Shown here in pieces: positions 10,887 to 22,784 of a stretch of DNA of 64,000 nucleotides. The notes below the pieces were generated by a model. That model was not told where the DNA came from, did not search any database, and was given only the letters and a program-made list of their open reading frames with translations. Position numbers and translations under genes: made by a program. Position 1 is the stretch's first letter. Each line of letters opens with the position of its first letter. Source of the stretch: Sipunculus nudus. Lineage: Eukaryota > Annelida > Sipuncula > Golfingiida > Sipunculidae. The stretch spans positions 80,566,142-80,630,141 of the forward strand of contig CM049306.1 of NCBI GenBank assembly GCA_026874595.1, in the 5' to 3' direction.

Positions 10887-12799
10887 TACGGTGGCTGATT
10901 TAGGACACAGAAAAAAAAAATATTTATCTCGAGATCTCGAGATAACATCTCGAGATCTCGACATAGAATTTCGCAAAAAAAAAATTTTAGGAAGCAAAAA
11001 AAAAAAAAAATTTAGAAAGCAAAAAAATAAAATTTTAGGAAGCAAAAAAAAAAGATTTTAGGAAGCAAAAAAAATTTTTAGGAAGCAAGAAAAAAAAATT
11101 TTAGGAAGCAAAAAAAAAAATTTTAGGAAGCCCAAAAAAAAAAATTTTAGGAAGCAAAAAAATAAAAAATTTTTGAAAACGAAAAAAAAAATTTTTAGGA
11201 AGCAAAAAAAAATTATCTTTCGAGATCTCCAGAAAAAATGTCACACTTGTACGAACCATTCGAAGCTGAATTGACATAAAACAAAGCAACCTTATGGGGA
11301 CAGTATACGTTAAGAGTGCTTACTATTGCAATTATAATACAAAGACCATGTATACTGTGTTTAATTGAACGGTAATACAATATAATTAATTTAAAATCAA
11401 TCAAGTTTGTATATCCCCTGAGATAAGGCTAGTTGAAGAAAAGTTCAGTATAAATTCAATATTTTATATTCATATCCGTAAGGAAGATGTCAAAGCTTAA
11501 AGAATCTGAATCATTCTACCTGAACGGCGGATTCGGAGCCATGTCTGTTAAATCACTCAAATAGAAATGTTTAGGTCTGCATGCATGCATTGTGGGTACC
11601 TTATTTTTTTAAGAATACAAACAAATATGAGCTTCTTATAGAAACACGCTTTTTGTACAATTTCTTTCAGCTTTTGTTTTATTGAAATGGTGTGTCGTTT
11701 TATGGAACATGTATTAGACCATCATAAATTAAAATATGCTAAAACTGATTACTGTGTTTTCGGGTAGGTACGCTGGGGGGGGGGAGGGGGGGGGGGAGGG
11801 GAGGGGCGTTGCTTCAGCCCCTAAAGCCCAAGTCTTGATCCACTATAGCTCTTACTATAGCTCAGATCAATTTAATCAACCTATCTTCATAAATGTTTTA
11901 TATTCATAAATAAACGGTTTAAAATTTCGATCACCTCTCTTCATGATTTTTCTTCAGCAAAATGCTCTGCTTTGGTCTTAAAGTCGCTATTCACCTGCCT
12001 TATTTATAGAATCTTTGTAAAAACTCTGCATATACATATTAAAGAAGTGAAAGTAATCATAAACATAATCTAGGTAAACATAATCTATTAATCTTTCATA
12101 AAAATGAGCCAATGCCATGGGTAAAGGCGGTGTCTTTGTCTATATCCACGTTTTTTAATAACATGGGTCGGGGTGGGGGGGGGGGGGGTGCAAAAATTGC
12201 CACCGATCGTAATAGAAAGACGTCCGGCAGAAACATCTAGCTTCAATTCAGAGATTACAGATTTCTGTAAATGACAAATACTGCATTGCTTCACATGCTC
12301 TAACGAATATCAACTAGTGATCTTTCAATAACTCGGTTACATATTTTTATCTGTATGTTAACACTTGCTGAAGTGGCTTGTATACAAGTAGCCTTTAGAT
12401 AAAATGTTTATACGTCAAAGTGACGTTATAAGACCCATTCCCAGCTGGGGTTTCTTCCAAAACTTTTTTTTTGCTTCCTAATTTTTTTTTTTTTTGCTTC
12501 ATAAATTTTTTTTTTTGCTTCCTAAATATTTTTTTTTTTGCTTCATAAAATTTTTTTTATGCTTCCTAAATTTTTTTTTGCTTCCTTAAATTTTTTTTTT
12601 GTTTCCTAAAAAAATTTTTTATGCTTCATAAAATTTTATTTTATGCTTCCTAAATTTTTTTTTTTTTTGCTTCCTAAAAAATTTTTTTTTGCTTCCTAAA
12701 TTTTTTTTTTTTGCGAAATTCTATGTCGAGATCTCGAGATGTTATCTCGAGATCACGAGATAAATATTTTTTTTTCTGTGTCCTAAATCAGCCACCGTA
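10887..12799. mobile_element. Foldback-like element with minisatellite inverted arms
   Basis: The element is bounded by TACGGTGGCTGATTTAGG at the left and its inverse at the right (CCTAAATCAGCCACCGTA). Each arm contains, in order, the outer GGACACAG, an A-rich stretch, a palindromic block of alternating TCTCGAGA words (10927-10961; 12726-12761), CATAGAATTTCGC, and about ten tandem copies of a short A-run + TTTTAGGAAGC unit (left to about 11216, right from about 12448). The 1.2-kb interior has no coding capacity, only G-rich tracts at 11774-11806 and 12175-12188. Long inverted arms made of tandem repeats are a feature of foldback elements. The flanking TA could be a target duplication or part of the terminus. 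The class is uncertain. Confidence 0.7.
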
Positions 12800-12900
12800 T
12801 CTGTCCGATACTAGTGCCGAAATTTGGCTAATTATTGTCACTCAGGCAGCATCATGTCAGTTTCCACCTGTTAATGGTGAAACATGCGTCAGCAGTTTTC

Positions 12901-15900
12901 TCAGTGTCATCTATGCATTATCCAGTATCCTGATTCATCTAGAAAATGATTTATTTTTTTCATTTATAATTTACTAAATATTAATACGGATCATTTTAGG
13001 GTAATGTGTTGAGTTACAATATCTTTTTCAACATAGAATGGGCGGTAATCATTCATGCCCCCGAACACACATACATCAACACCGTTGATCAATAGTTGAT
13101 CCCTGTAAATTCAGCATATACGTATGTTCCTAGGAATAATCAGTTAAATGAAAGTAACAAGACTATATAAGAATAAAAAATCGTTCGTGGGAGGAATGCC
13201 GTTGGAGTGAAATCCTGGAATGTACAAGAGACGTCATGATTGGTGTCAGTTTCATGATCCGGATCACCTGGCCTCGACTTGGTTGTCATAATTTGTCTCA
13301 TATAAATACCATAGGTTAACATCAGTTTTGGAGAAGTATTCCAACAGAACAAGTGTGTACAATGACGTGTTTGCTTAAAAATATCAAAGAAGGTTTTTTA
13401 CTTCTTGGAAGTCAAACAAGTGACCCATGGGTCATGACGCTCAGCCGAATGACATGTTGACAATAATATGTCCTTGCTCAAACAACAAATTAAGGTAATG
13501 TAGGTGGCATCATTGTTCATGCATATTAGCTTAAGTTCATCAAGACCCATAAGCACAACAAATCTGATGAAAAACCAACCGGCCTTTCATGAGGAATCTG
13601 GCAATTTGTGTGTATTTTGCATTATTTCTAGGGTGCTCAAACGTACCCCAAAAACTCTGAGAATATAGTTTACTGTGACCCAATTTCAGGTTTTTTTGGG
13701 AGAACCTGAGGAATTTGATTTGTGCCCTAGTTTGGTATCAAATTTTCAATTATTCTGAGGGGTACTTATATTTATAAGCCCCATAGCTCAGAAAATATGG
13801 GTAACAGAGACCTAAATACACGTTTCCAAGGAGATTTTCATAGACCTCCCTGGATTTTAGGTTAGAAAATTCCAGGTCCAATGTTTATGATTTGTGCCCT
13901 GCTTTGGTATCAATTTTTTTATTATGAGAGGGGTGCTTATAAGCCCAAAAGCTCAAAGAATATGGGTAACAGAGACCTAATTTCAGGTTTCCATGGAGAC
14001 TTTTCATGTACCTCTCTGGATGTAAAGTGGGAAGATTCTATGTCTAGTTGCTACGATTTGAGCCCTGTTAACAGATTGTGGCATCTTTTGAGGTCTCAAA
14101 TATAGGTAAAAACATTGTAAAAAATTGAAAAAAAATACAGGTGGCACCACCAGTCTGCAGAAGCTGATGAAAAACTCCATAATGAATATCCATGCAAAAA
14201 AATCATGGTAATCAATGCATTAGTTGTAGAGATACTTGAGCTTTTGTATTAAATTTTTCATTATTCTGGGGGGTTCTTCGGAGCCCCATAGCTTGAAGAA
14301 TATGGGTACCAGAGACCTAATTCCAGGTTTCCAAGAAGAACTTTCATGGGCCTCCCTGCATGTTGAGACAGATGATTTTAAGTCCAGCGGTTATGATTTG
14401 TGCCCTGTTAACAGATGACCATTTCTTTAGAGGGCTCAAAAATAATGAAAAGAAATAGTAAAAAAATTAAAAAAAATACAGATGGCGCCACCAGTCTGCA
14501 GAAACTGTTGAAACACTCCATGATTAATATCCATGCTAAAAATAATGGTGATCAATGCATTAGTTGCTCAGATACTTGAGCTTTTGTATCAAATTTTTCT
14601 ATTATTCTGAGGGGTACCTCGGAGACCCATAGCTCAAAGAATATAGGTAACAGAGACCTAATTCCAGTATTCCAAGAAGACGTTTTATGGACCTCTCTGG
14701 ATGTAAAGTGAGAAGATTCCAGGTCCACCGGTTACAATTTGTGCCCTGTTAACAGATGACGGCATCTTTTGAGGTTTCAAAAATAGAGAAAAAAAAATCG
14801 TAAAAAAATAAAAAGAAAATACAGGGGGCGCCACCAGTCTGCAGAAACTAATGAAATACTCCATAATCAATATCATTGCAAAGAATCATGGTGATCAATG
14901 CATTAGTTCTTCAGATACTTGAGCTTTTGTATCAAATTTTTCTATTATTCTGAGGGGTACCTCGGAGACCCATAGCTCAAAGAATATGGATAACAGAGAC
15001 CTAATTCCAGGTTTCCAAGAAGAACTTTCATGGACCTCTCTGGATGTAAAGAGAGAAGATTCCAGGTCCACCGGTTACAATTTGTGCCCTGTTAACAGAC
15101 GACAGCATCTTTTGAGATATCAAAAATAGAGAAAAAAATCGTAAAAATTTGTGCCCTTTTAACGGACAGACGCCAGGACGGCCGGACGGACGACGGACAA
15201 AGAGTGATTGCTAAAGCTCAGATGACTTACAGTCAGCAGAGCTAATAAAAAAATAATCAACTCATATATTAAAATAATCAAATCAAAATCATGCTAATGA
15301 TAGTTTCTTTATCATAGGTATTTAAATCATTTTGTATTTCTACAAACACTTAATCTAGTTAAGTAAACAAAAATCTTCCGAATCGGTCGGTTTCAAGTTT
15401 GAGATCTGTCAACAAGGCTGTGGAATTATTAATGGCTGAGGTCTGTCGAAAAGGTTGTGAAAGTAAGGTGAGGTTTCCCAATGGACCATGGAAGTCTCAA
15501 GATCAAAGATTAGTCAATAATCCGACAATACGGTTATGAAAGAATCATGGACTAAGATCTGACAATCAGGTTATGAAAACATCAACACCTGAGTTATGTC
15601 AATAAGTTAATGAACCTAAGTATCAATGTCTGTTATCTGTCAATAAGAGTATAAAAGCATATTGTGTCACCGAAATAGGATATTACATGCAAAAAAAAAA
15701 AAATAATAATAAAAACCATGAGCACAGCCGAACATCTCTAAGTAGGTCGTTATGTAGCAGTAATAGATGTTGCAAAAATTTATGATACAATTTTTGAATT
15801 GTGTTTTTTTAATCCTTAGTTAATTCGACTTTTTCTAAGGCTTTTATTGCAGGCATATTGGCTTTCAAAATGGCAGCATTTACCCATTACCACACAGCGC

Positions 15901-16592
15901 TATCTATTACAAATATGGTGTATGATGCAGGGATCTCGTTCCATGAAAAACCGGAATGTGGCAAGTCTGATGTCGGAGTTTAATTGTGGAAATTCATCAA
16001 GAGATATTGTTAAACATGGAATTGTTCCGCCAAGAAAGGGTTCCTTTTTTAACTGATTTTATCATATTTTGATGCAAAATATGATCGAACTTTCTCCATG
16101 TTTTACTCAGAATGGTTCAACGAATATACTACCTTCTTTGTTAAATAAATAAATTTTCATTTAGAATAAAATCATTGACAATTGGCAACGTCTACTCGAC
16201 ACTTGCTGTACTTACTGGAAGACTGAAAAACCTGTTCATGTTTAGGTGCAGACCTAAACACCGATCACGAACTGCTGGTAGGAACTGTAGAACTTCTGGT
16301 AAGTAGGACCGCTTCACATGAATCATTGCCACAGTGATGAAAGGAGATAATCAATGTAATTATATTTGTGTAACTACATTTTTTTTGTGAATATTAAACA
16401 CATATAATACGACCATATAAGCCTGTGATGCCAAATAATATTAGACAGCAAATATTTTGATCCGACCCTTAGAATGGGCGTTCTGTTGTGACTTCTATTA
16501 TGACTCCAGGCCCTATTAGTTTATTTCCGAAGGCATGCAGGTCGTGTTGTCAAAGCTAGTTTCAAAGAGGAAGCTGTATCGACCTGATATTT
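12901..16592. repeat. Tandem segmental duplication, copy 1 (3.69-kb unit)
   Basis: The unit starts at TCAGTGTCATCTATGC and ends just before the next copy of that word at 16593. It contains about 510 bp of unrecognised sequence, a satellite-bearing Helentron-like element (13415-15246), and about 1.35 kb of further unrecognised sequence. Short open frames recur at the same place in every copy (for example minus strand 13140-13352) but have no recognisable domain, so I do not call genes. Copies differ by only scattered substitutions and homopolymer lengths. Confidence 0.95.
13415..15246 (+). mobile_element. Helentron/pearl-like element with satellite core (unit copy 1)
   Basis: The left end carries the palindrome TGACCCATGGGTCA (13421-13434). 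The core holds about four satellite monomers spaced 341-343 bp (GGCRCC at 14143, 14484 and 14827), each with 'CCACCAGTCTGCAG', 'gagcttttgtatcaaattt', 'gggtaacagagacctaat' and 'gccctgttaacag'. The right end has GGACGGACGACGGAC and a hairpin, AGCTCAGATGACT / AGTCAGCAGAGCT (15215-15243), before an A-rich terminus. A unique left end, tandem core and 3' hairpin describe bivalve 'pearl' and Helentron-derived non-autonomous elements. No replication or helicase gene is present. Confidence 0.6.
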
Positions 16593-19500
16593 TCAGTGTC
16601 ATCTATGCATTATCCAGTATCCTGATTCATCTAGAAAATGATTTATTTTTTTTCATTTATAATTTACTAAATATTAATACGGATCATTTTAGGGTAATGT
16701 GTTGAGTTACAATATCTTTTTCAACATAGAATGGGCGGTAATCATTCATGCCCCCGAACACACATACATCAACACCGTTGATCAATAGTTGATCCCTGTA
16801 AATTCAGCAAATACGTATGTTCCTAGGAATAATCAGTTAAATGAAAGTAACAAGACTATATAAGAATAAAAAATCGTTCGTGGGAGGAATGCCGTTGGAG
16901 TGAAATCCTGGAATGTACAAGAGACGTCATGATTGGTGTCAGTTTCATGATCCGGATCACCTGGCCTCGACTTGGTTGTCATAATTTGTCTCATATAAAT
17001 ACCATAGGTTAACATCAGTTTTGGAGAAGTATTCCAACAGAACAAGTGTGTACAATGACGTGTGTGCTTAAAAATATCAAAGAAGGTTTTTTACTTCTTG
17101 GAAGTCAAACAAGTGACCCATGGGTCATGACGCTCAGCCGAATGACATGTTGACAATAATATGTCCTTGCTCAAACAACAAATTAAGGTAATGTAGGTGG
17201 CATCATTGTTCATGCATATTAGCTTAAGTTCATCAAGACCCATAAGCACAACAAATCTGATGAAAAAACAACCGGCCTTTCATGAGGAATCTGGCAATTT
17301 GTGTGTATTTTGCATTATTTCTAGGGTGCTCAAACGTACCCCAAAAACTCTGAGAATATAGTTTACTGTGACCCAATTTCAGGTTTTTTTTGGGAGAACC
17401 TGAGGAATTTGATTTGTGCCCTAGTTTGGTATCAAATTTTCAATTATTCTGATGGGTACTTATATTTATAAGCCCCATAGCTCAGAAAATATGGGTAACA
17501 GAGACCTAAATACACGTTTCCAAGGATATTTTCATAGACCTCCCTGGATTTTAGGTTAGAAAATTCCAGGTCCAATGTTTATGATTTGTGCCCTGCTTTG
17601 GTATCAATTTTTTTATTATGAGAGGGGTGCTTATAAGCCCAAAAGCTCAAAGAATATGGGTAACAGAGACCTAATTTCAGGTTTCCATGGAGACTTTTCA
17701 TGTACCTCTCTGGATGTAAAGTGGGAAGATTCTATGTCTAGTTGCTACGATGTGAGCCCTGTTAACAGATTGTGGCATCTTTTGAGGTCTCAAATATAGG
17801 TAAAAACATTGTAAAAAATTGAAAAAAAAATACAGGTGGCACCACCAGTCTGCAGAAGCTGATGAAAAACTCCATAATGAATATCCATGCAAAAAAATCA
17901 TGGTAATCAATGCATTAGTTGTAGAGATACTTGAGCTTTTGTATTAAATTTTTCATTATTCTGGGGGGTTCTTCGGAGCCCCATAGCTTGAAGAATATGG
18001 GTACCAGAGACCTAATTCCAGGTTTCCAAGAAGAACTTTCATGGGCCTCCCTGCATGTTGAGACAGATGATTTTAAGTCCAGCGGTTATGATTTGTGCCC
18101 TGTTAACAGATGACCATTTCTTTAGAGGGCTCAAAAATAATGAAAAGAAATAGTAAAAAAATTTAAAAAAATACAGATGGCGCCACCAGTCTGCAGAAAC
18201 TGTTGAAACACTCCATGATTAATATCCATGCTAAAAATAATGGTGATCAATGCATTAGTTGCTCAGATACTTGAGCTTTTGTATCAAATTTTTCTATTAT
18301 TCTGAGGGGTACCTCGGAGACCCATAGCTCAAAGAATATAGGTAACAGAGACCTAATTCCAGTATTCCAAGAAGACGTTTTATGGACCTCTCTGGATGTA
18401 AAGTGAGAAGATTCCAGGTCCACCGGTTACAATTTGTGCCCTGTTAACAGATGACGGCATCTTTTGAGGTTTCAAAAATAGAGAAAAAAAAATCGTAAAA
18501 AAATAAAAAGAAAATACAGGGGGCGCCACCAGTCTGCAGAAACTGATGAAATACTCCATGATCAATATCATTGCAAAGAATCATGGTGATCAATGCATTA
18601 GTTCTTCAGATACTTGAGCTTTTGTATCAAATTTTTCTATTATTCTGAGGGGTACCTCGGAGACCCGTAGCTCAAAGAATATGGATAACAGAGACCTAAT
18701 TCCAGGTTTCCAAGAAGAACTTTCATGGACCTCTCTGGATGTAAAGAGAGAAGATTCCAGGTCCACCGGTTACAATTTGTGCCCTGTTAACAGACGACAG
18801 CATCTTTTGAGATATCAAAAATAGAGAAAAAAAATCGTAAAAATTTGTGCCCTTTTAACGGACAGACGCCAGGACGGCCGGACGGACGACGGACAAAGAG
18901 TGATTGCTAAAGCTCAGATGACTTACAGTCAGCAGAGCTAATAAAAAAATAATCAACTCATATATTAAAATAATCAAATCAAAATCATGCTAATGATAGT
19001 TTCTTTATCATAGGTATTTAAATCATTTTGTATTTCTACAAACACTTAATCTAGTTAAGTAAACAAAAATCTTCCGAATCGGTCGGTTCAAGTTTGAGAT
19101 CTGTCAACAAGGCTGTGGAATTATTAATGGCCGAGGTCTGTCGAAAAGGTTGTGAAAGTAAGGTGAGGTTTCCCAATGGACCATGGAAGTCTCAAGATCA
19201 AAGATTAGTCAATAATCCGACAATACGGTTATGAAAGAATCATGGACTAAGATCTGACAATCAGGTTATGGAAACATCAACACCTGAGTTATGTCAATAA
19301 GTTAATGAACCTAAGTATCAATGTCTGTTATCTGTCAATAAGAGTATAAAAGCATATTGTGTCACCGAAATAGGATATTACATGCAAAAAAAAAAAAATA
19401 ATAATAAAAACCATGAGCACAGCCGAACATCTCTAAGTAGGTCGTTATGTAGCAGTAATAGATGTTGCAAAAATTTATGATACAATTTTTGAATTGTGTT

Positions 19501-20286
19501 TTTTTAATCCTTAGTTAATTCGACTTTTTCTAAGGCTTTTATTGCAGGCATATTGGCTTTCAAAATGGCAGCATTTACCCATTACCACACAGCGCTATCT
19601 ATTACAAATATGGTGTATGATGCAGGGATCTCGTTCCATGAAAAACCAGAATGTGGCAAGTCTGATGTCGGAGTTTAATTGTGGAAATTCATCAAGAGAT
19701 ATTGTTAAACATGGAATTGTTCCGCCAAGAAAGGGTTCCTTTTTTAACTGATTTTATCATATTTTGATGCAAAATATGATCGAACTTTCTCCATGTTTTA
19801 CTCAGAATGGTTCAACGAATATACTACCTTCTTTGTTAAATAAATAAATTTTCATTTAGAATAAAATCATTGACAATTGGCAACGTCTACTCGACACTTG
19901 CTGTACTTACTGGAAGACTGAAAACCTGTTCATGTTTAGGTGCAGACCTAAACACCGATCACGAACTGCTGGTAGGAACTGTAGAACTTCTGGTAAGTAG
20001 GACCGCTTCACATGAATCATTGCCACAGTGATGAAAGGAGATAATCAATGTAATTATATTTGTGTAACTACATTTTTTTTGTGAATATTAAACACATATA
20101 ATACGACCATATAAGCCTGTGATGCCAAATAATATTAGACAGCAAATATTTTGATCCGACCCTTAGAATGGGCGTTCTGTTGTGACTTCTATTATGACTC
20201 CAGGCCCTATTAGTTTATTTCCGAAGGCATGCAGGTCGTGTTGTCAAAGCTAGTTTCAAAGAGGAAGCTGTATCGACCTGATATTT
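16593..20286. repeat. Tandem segmental duplication, copy 2
   Basis: A full-length second copy, 3694 bp, including its own satellite-bearing element (about 17107-18943; hairpin at 18911-18939). It carries private changes such as 'cggttcaag' and 'aaaccagaat'. It shares others ('cagcaaatacg', 'gacgtgtgtgc', 'atggccgagg') with copy 3 but not copy 1. Confidence 0.95.
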
Positions 20287-22207
20287 TCAGTGTCATCTAT
20301 GCATTATCCAGTATCCTGATTCATCTAGAAAATGATTTATTTTTTTCATTTATAATTTACTAAATATTAATACGGATCATTTTAGGGTAATGTGTTGAGT
20401 TACAATATCTTTTTCAACATAGAATGGGCGGTAATCATTCATGCCCCCGAACACACATACATCAACACCGTTGATCAATAGTTGATCCCTGTAAATTCAG
20501 CAAATACGTATGTTCCTAGGAATAATCAGTTAAATGAAAGTAACAAGACTATATAAGAATAAAAAATCGTTCGTGGGAGGAATGCCGTTGGAGTGAAATC
20601 CTGGAATGTACAAGAGACGTCATGATTGGTGTCAGTTTCATGATCCGGATCACCTGGCCTCGACTTGGTTGTCATAATTTGTCTCATATAAATACCATAG
20701 GTTAACATCAGTTTTGGAGAAGTATTCCAACAGAACAAGTGTGTACAATGACGTGTGTGCTTAAAAATATCAAAGAAGGTTTTTTACTTCTTGGAAGTCA
20801 AACAAGTGACCCATGGGTCATGACGCTCAGCCGAATGACATGTTGACAATAATATGTCCTTGCTCAAACAACAAATTAAGGTAATGTAGGTGGCATCATT
20901 GTTCATGCATATTAGCTTAAGTTCATCAAGACCCATAAGCACAACAAATCTGATGACAAACTTAATCTAGTTAAGTAAACAAAAATCTTCCGAATCGGTC
21001 GGTTTCAAGTTTGAGATCTGTCAACAAGGCTGTGGAATTATTAATGGCCGAGGTCTGTCGAAAAGGTTGTGAAAGTAAGGTGAGGTTTCCCAATGGACCA
21101 TGGAAGTCTCAAGATCAAAGATTAGTCAATAATCCGACAATACGGTTATGAAAGAATCATGGACTAAGATCTGACAATCAGGTTATGAAAACATCAACAC
21201 CTGAGTTATGTCAATAAGTTAATGAACCTAAGTATCAATGTCTGTTATCTGTCAATAAGAGTATAAAAGCATATTGTGTCACCGAAATAGGATATTACAT
21301 GCAAAAAAAAAAAAAAATAATAATAAAAACCATGAGCACAGCCGAACATCTCTAAGTAGGTCGTTATGTAGCAGTAATAGATGTTGCAAAAATTTATGAT
21401 ACAATTTTTGAATTGTGTTTTTTTAATCCTTAGTTAATTCGACTTTTTCTAAGGCTTTTATTGCAGGCATATTGGCTTTCAAATGGCAGCACTTACCCAT
21501 TACCACACAGCGCTATCTATTACAAATATGGTGTATGATGCAGGGATCTCGTTCCATGAAAAACCGGAATGTTGCAAGTCTGATGTCGGAGTTTAATTGT
21601 GGAAATTCATCAAGAGATATTGTTAAACATGGAATTGTTCCGCCAAGAAAGGGTTCCTTTTTTAACTGATTTTATCATATTTTGATGCAAAATATGATCG
21701 AACTTTCTCCATGTTTTACTCAGAATGGTTCAACGAATATACTACCTTCTTTGTTAAATAAATAAATTTTCATTTAGAATAAAATCATTGACAATTGGCA
21801 ACGTCTACTCGACACTTGCTGTACTTACTGGAAGACTGAAAAACCTGTTCATGTTTAGGTGCAGACCTAAACACCGATCACGAACTGCTGGTAGGAACTG
21901 TAGAACTTCTGGTAAGTAGGACCGCTTCACATGAATCATTGCCACAGTGATGAAAGGAGATAATCAATGTAATTATATTTGTGTAACTACATTTTTTTTG
22001 TGAATATTAAACACATATAATACGACCATATAAGCCTGTGATGCCAAATAATATTAGACAGCAAATATTTTGATCCGACCCTTAGAATGGGCGTTCTGTT
22101 GTGACTTCTATTATGACTCCAGGCCCTATTAGTTTATTTCCGAAGGCATGCAGGTCGTGTTGTCAAAGCTAGTTTCAAAGAGGAAGCTGTATCGACCTGA
22201 TATTTTC
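20287..22207. repeat. Tandem segmental duplication, copy 3 (internally deleted)
   Basis: A third copy of only 1921 bp. After 'aaatctgatga' at about 20956 it jumps to 'caaacttaatctag', losing about 1.77 kb that corresponds to 13577-15343 of copy 1. The loss covers the whole satellite core, the right end of the Helentron-like element and about 100 bp beyond. The copy ends at 'tatcgacctgatattttc', where the non-LTR reverse transcriptase sequence begins. Confidence 0.95.
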
Positions 22208-22208
22208 G

Positions 22209-22784
22209 CTCAATATCTTGACGGAGAAGTACCTGGAGCTCCAAATACTTGGAACAGCAATATTTGTGGATTCCAAGGCTTTTTTTGACAACATTAACAG
22301 GCTAAGTTTATGGAAGATCATGAGGAAATATGGGATTCCGGGAAACTGCTCAACTTAATCAGAAACCTACACGGGTTGCCAGGAAAGGGTAAAGATTGTT
22401 ACAGAAACAACTGTGACGAGTGTCATGCAGGGATGTGTGTAGTCACCTTTGGTCTGCTTATTGACTTGGTGCTACACAAAGCCAGTGATGCTTATGTCTG
22501 CTGATGAGATAATAGGTTCGTACCAGAGTTATCAATGAAGGGTCGCAACTATCAAACCCCGACTTTACAGATGATCTGAACATCAGTGAACACGCAGGCA
22601 TCAGAGGCTTTACTGAGACTAAGAAGAGCTGGAGAGGAGGTAGGACTGGTTGTATCAACGGATAAAACAAAAATATTGTCTGTTGGTGATAAACCAGGTA
22701 AAGTCAGAGCTGGTGAGCACATCATGGAACGAGTCAAGAGGTTCTGTTGCCTAGGATCAAATGTCACACCAGAAAAACAAGTGA
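22209..22784 (+). pseudogene. Non-LTR retrotransposon reverse transcriptase, first half
   Basis: The fragment encodes the finger and palm regions of a LINE reverse transcriptase. Visible segments are FVDSKAFFDNINRLSLWKIM and KYGIPG (the FDSxHRxxLWxILxxYGIP region). After a frameshift near 22340 come LLNLIRNLHGL and then HAGMCVVTFGLLIDLV (RQGCxLSPLLFxxxID region). DFTDD (22561-22575) stands at the catalytic ADD box. Last are EEVGLVVSTDKTKI and VKRFCCLGSNVTPE. Several frameshifts and stops make it inactive. Sequence 5' of 22209 is the end of the segmental duplication, so the endonuclease part is absent. The reading stops at the Helentron-like insertion and resumes at 26476. Confidence 0.8.

Noticed and set aside
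13140-13352. Minus-strand 70-codon frame repeated identically at 16833 and 20526
   Set aside because: It is repeated only because the DNA is duplicated. It has no domain, and other frames in the unit are equally open.
15847-16056. Plus-strand 69-codon frame repeated in all three units
   Set aside because: The same reasoning applies. One copy starts differently because of a one-base deletion, which argues against a maintained protein.
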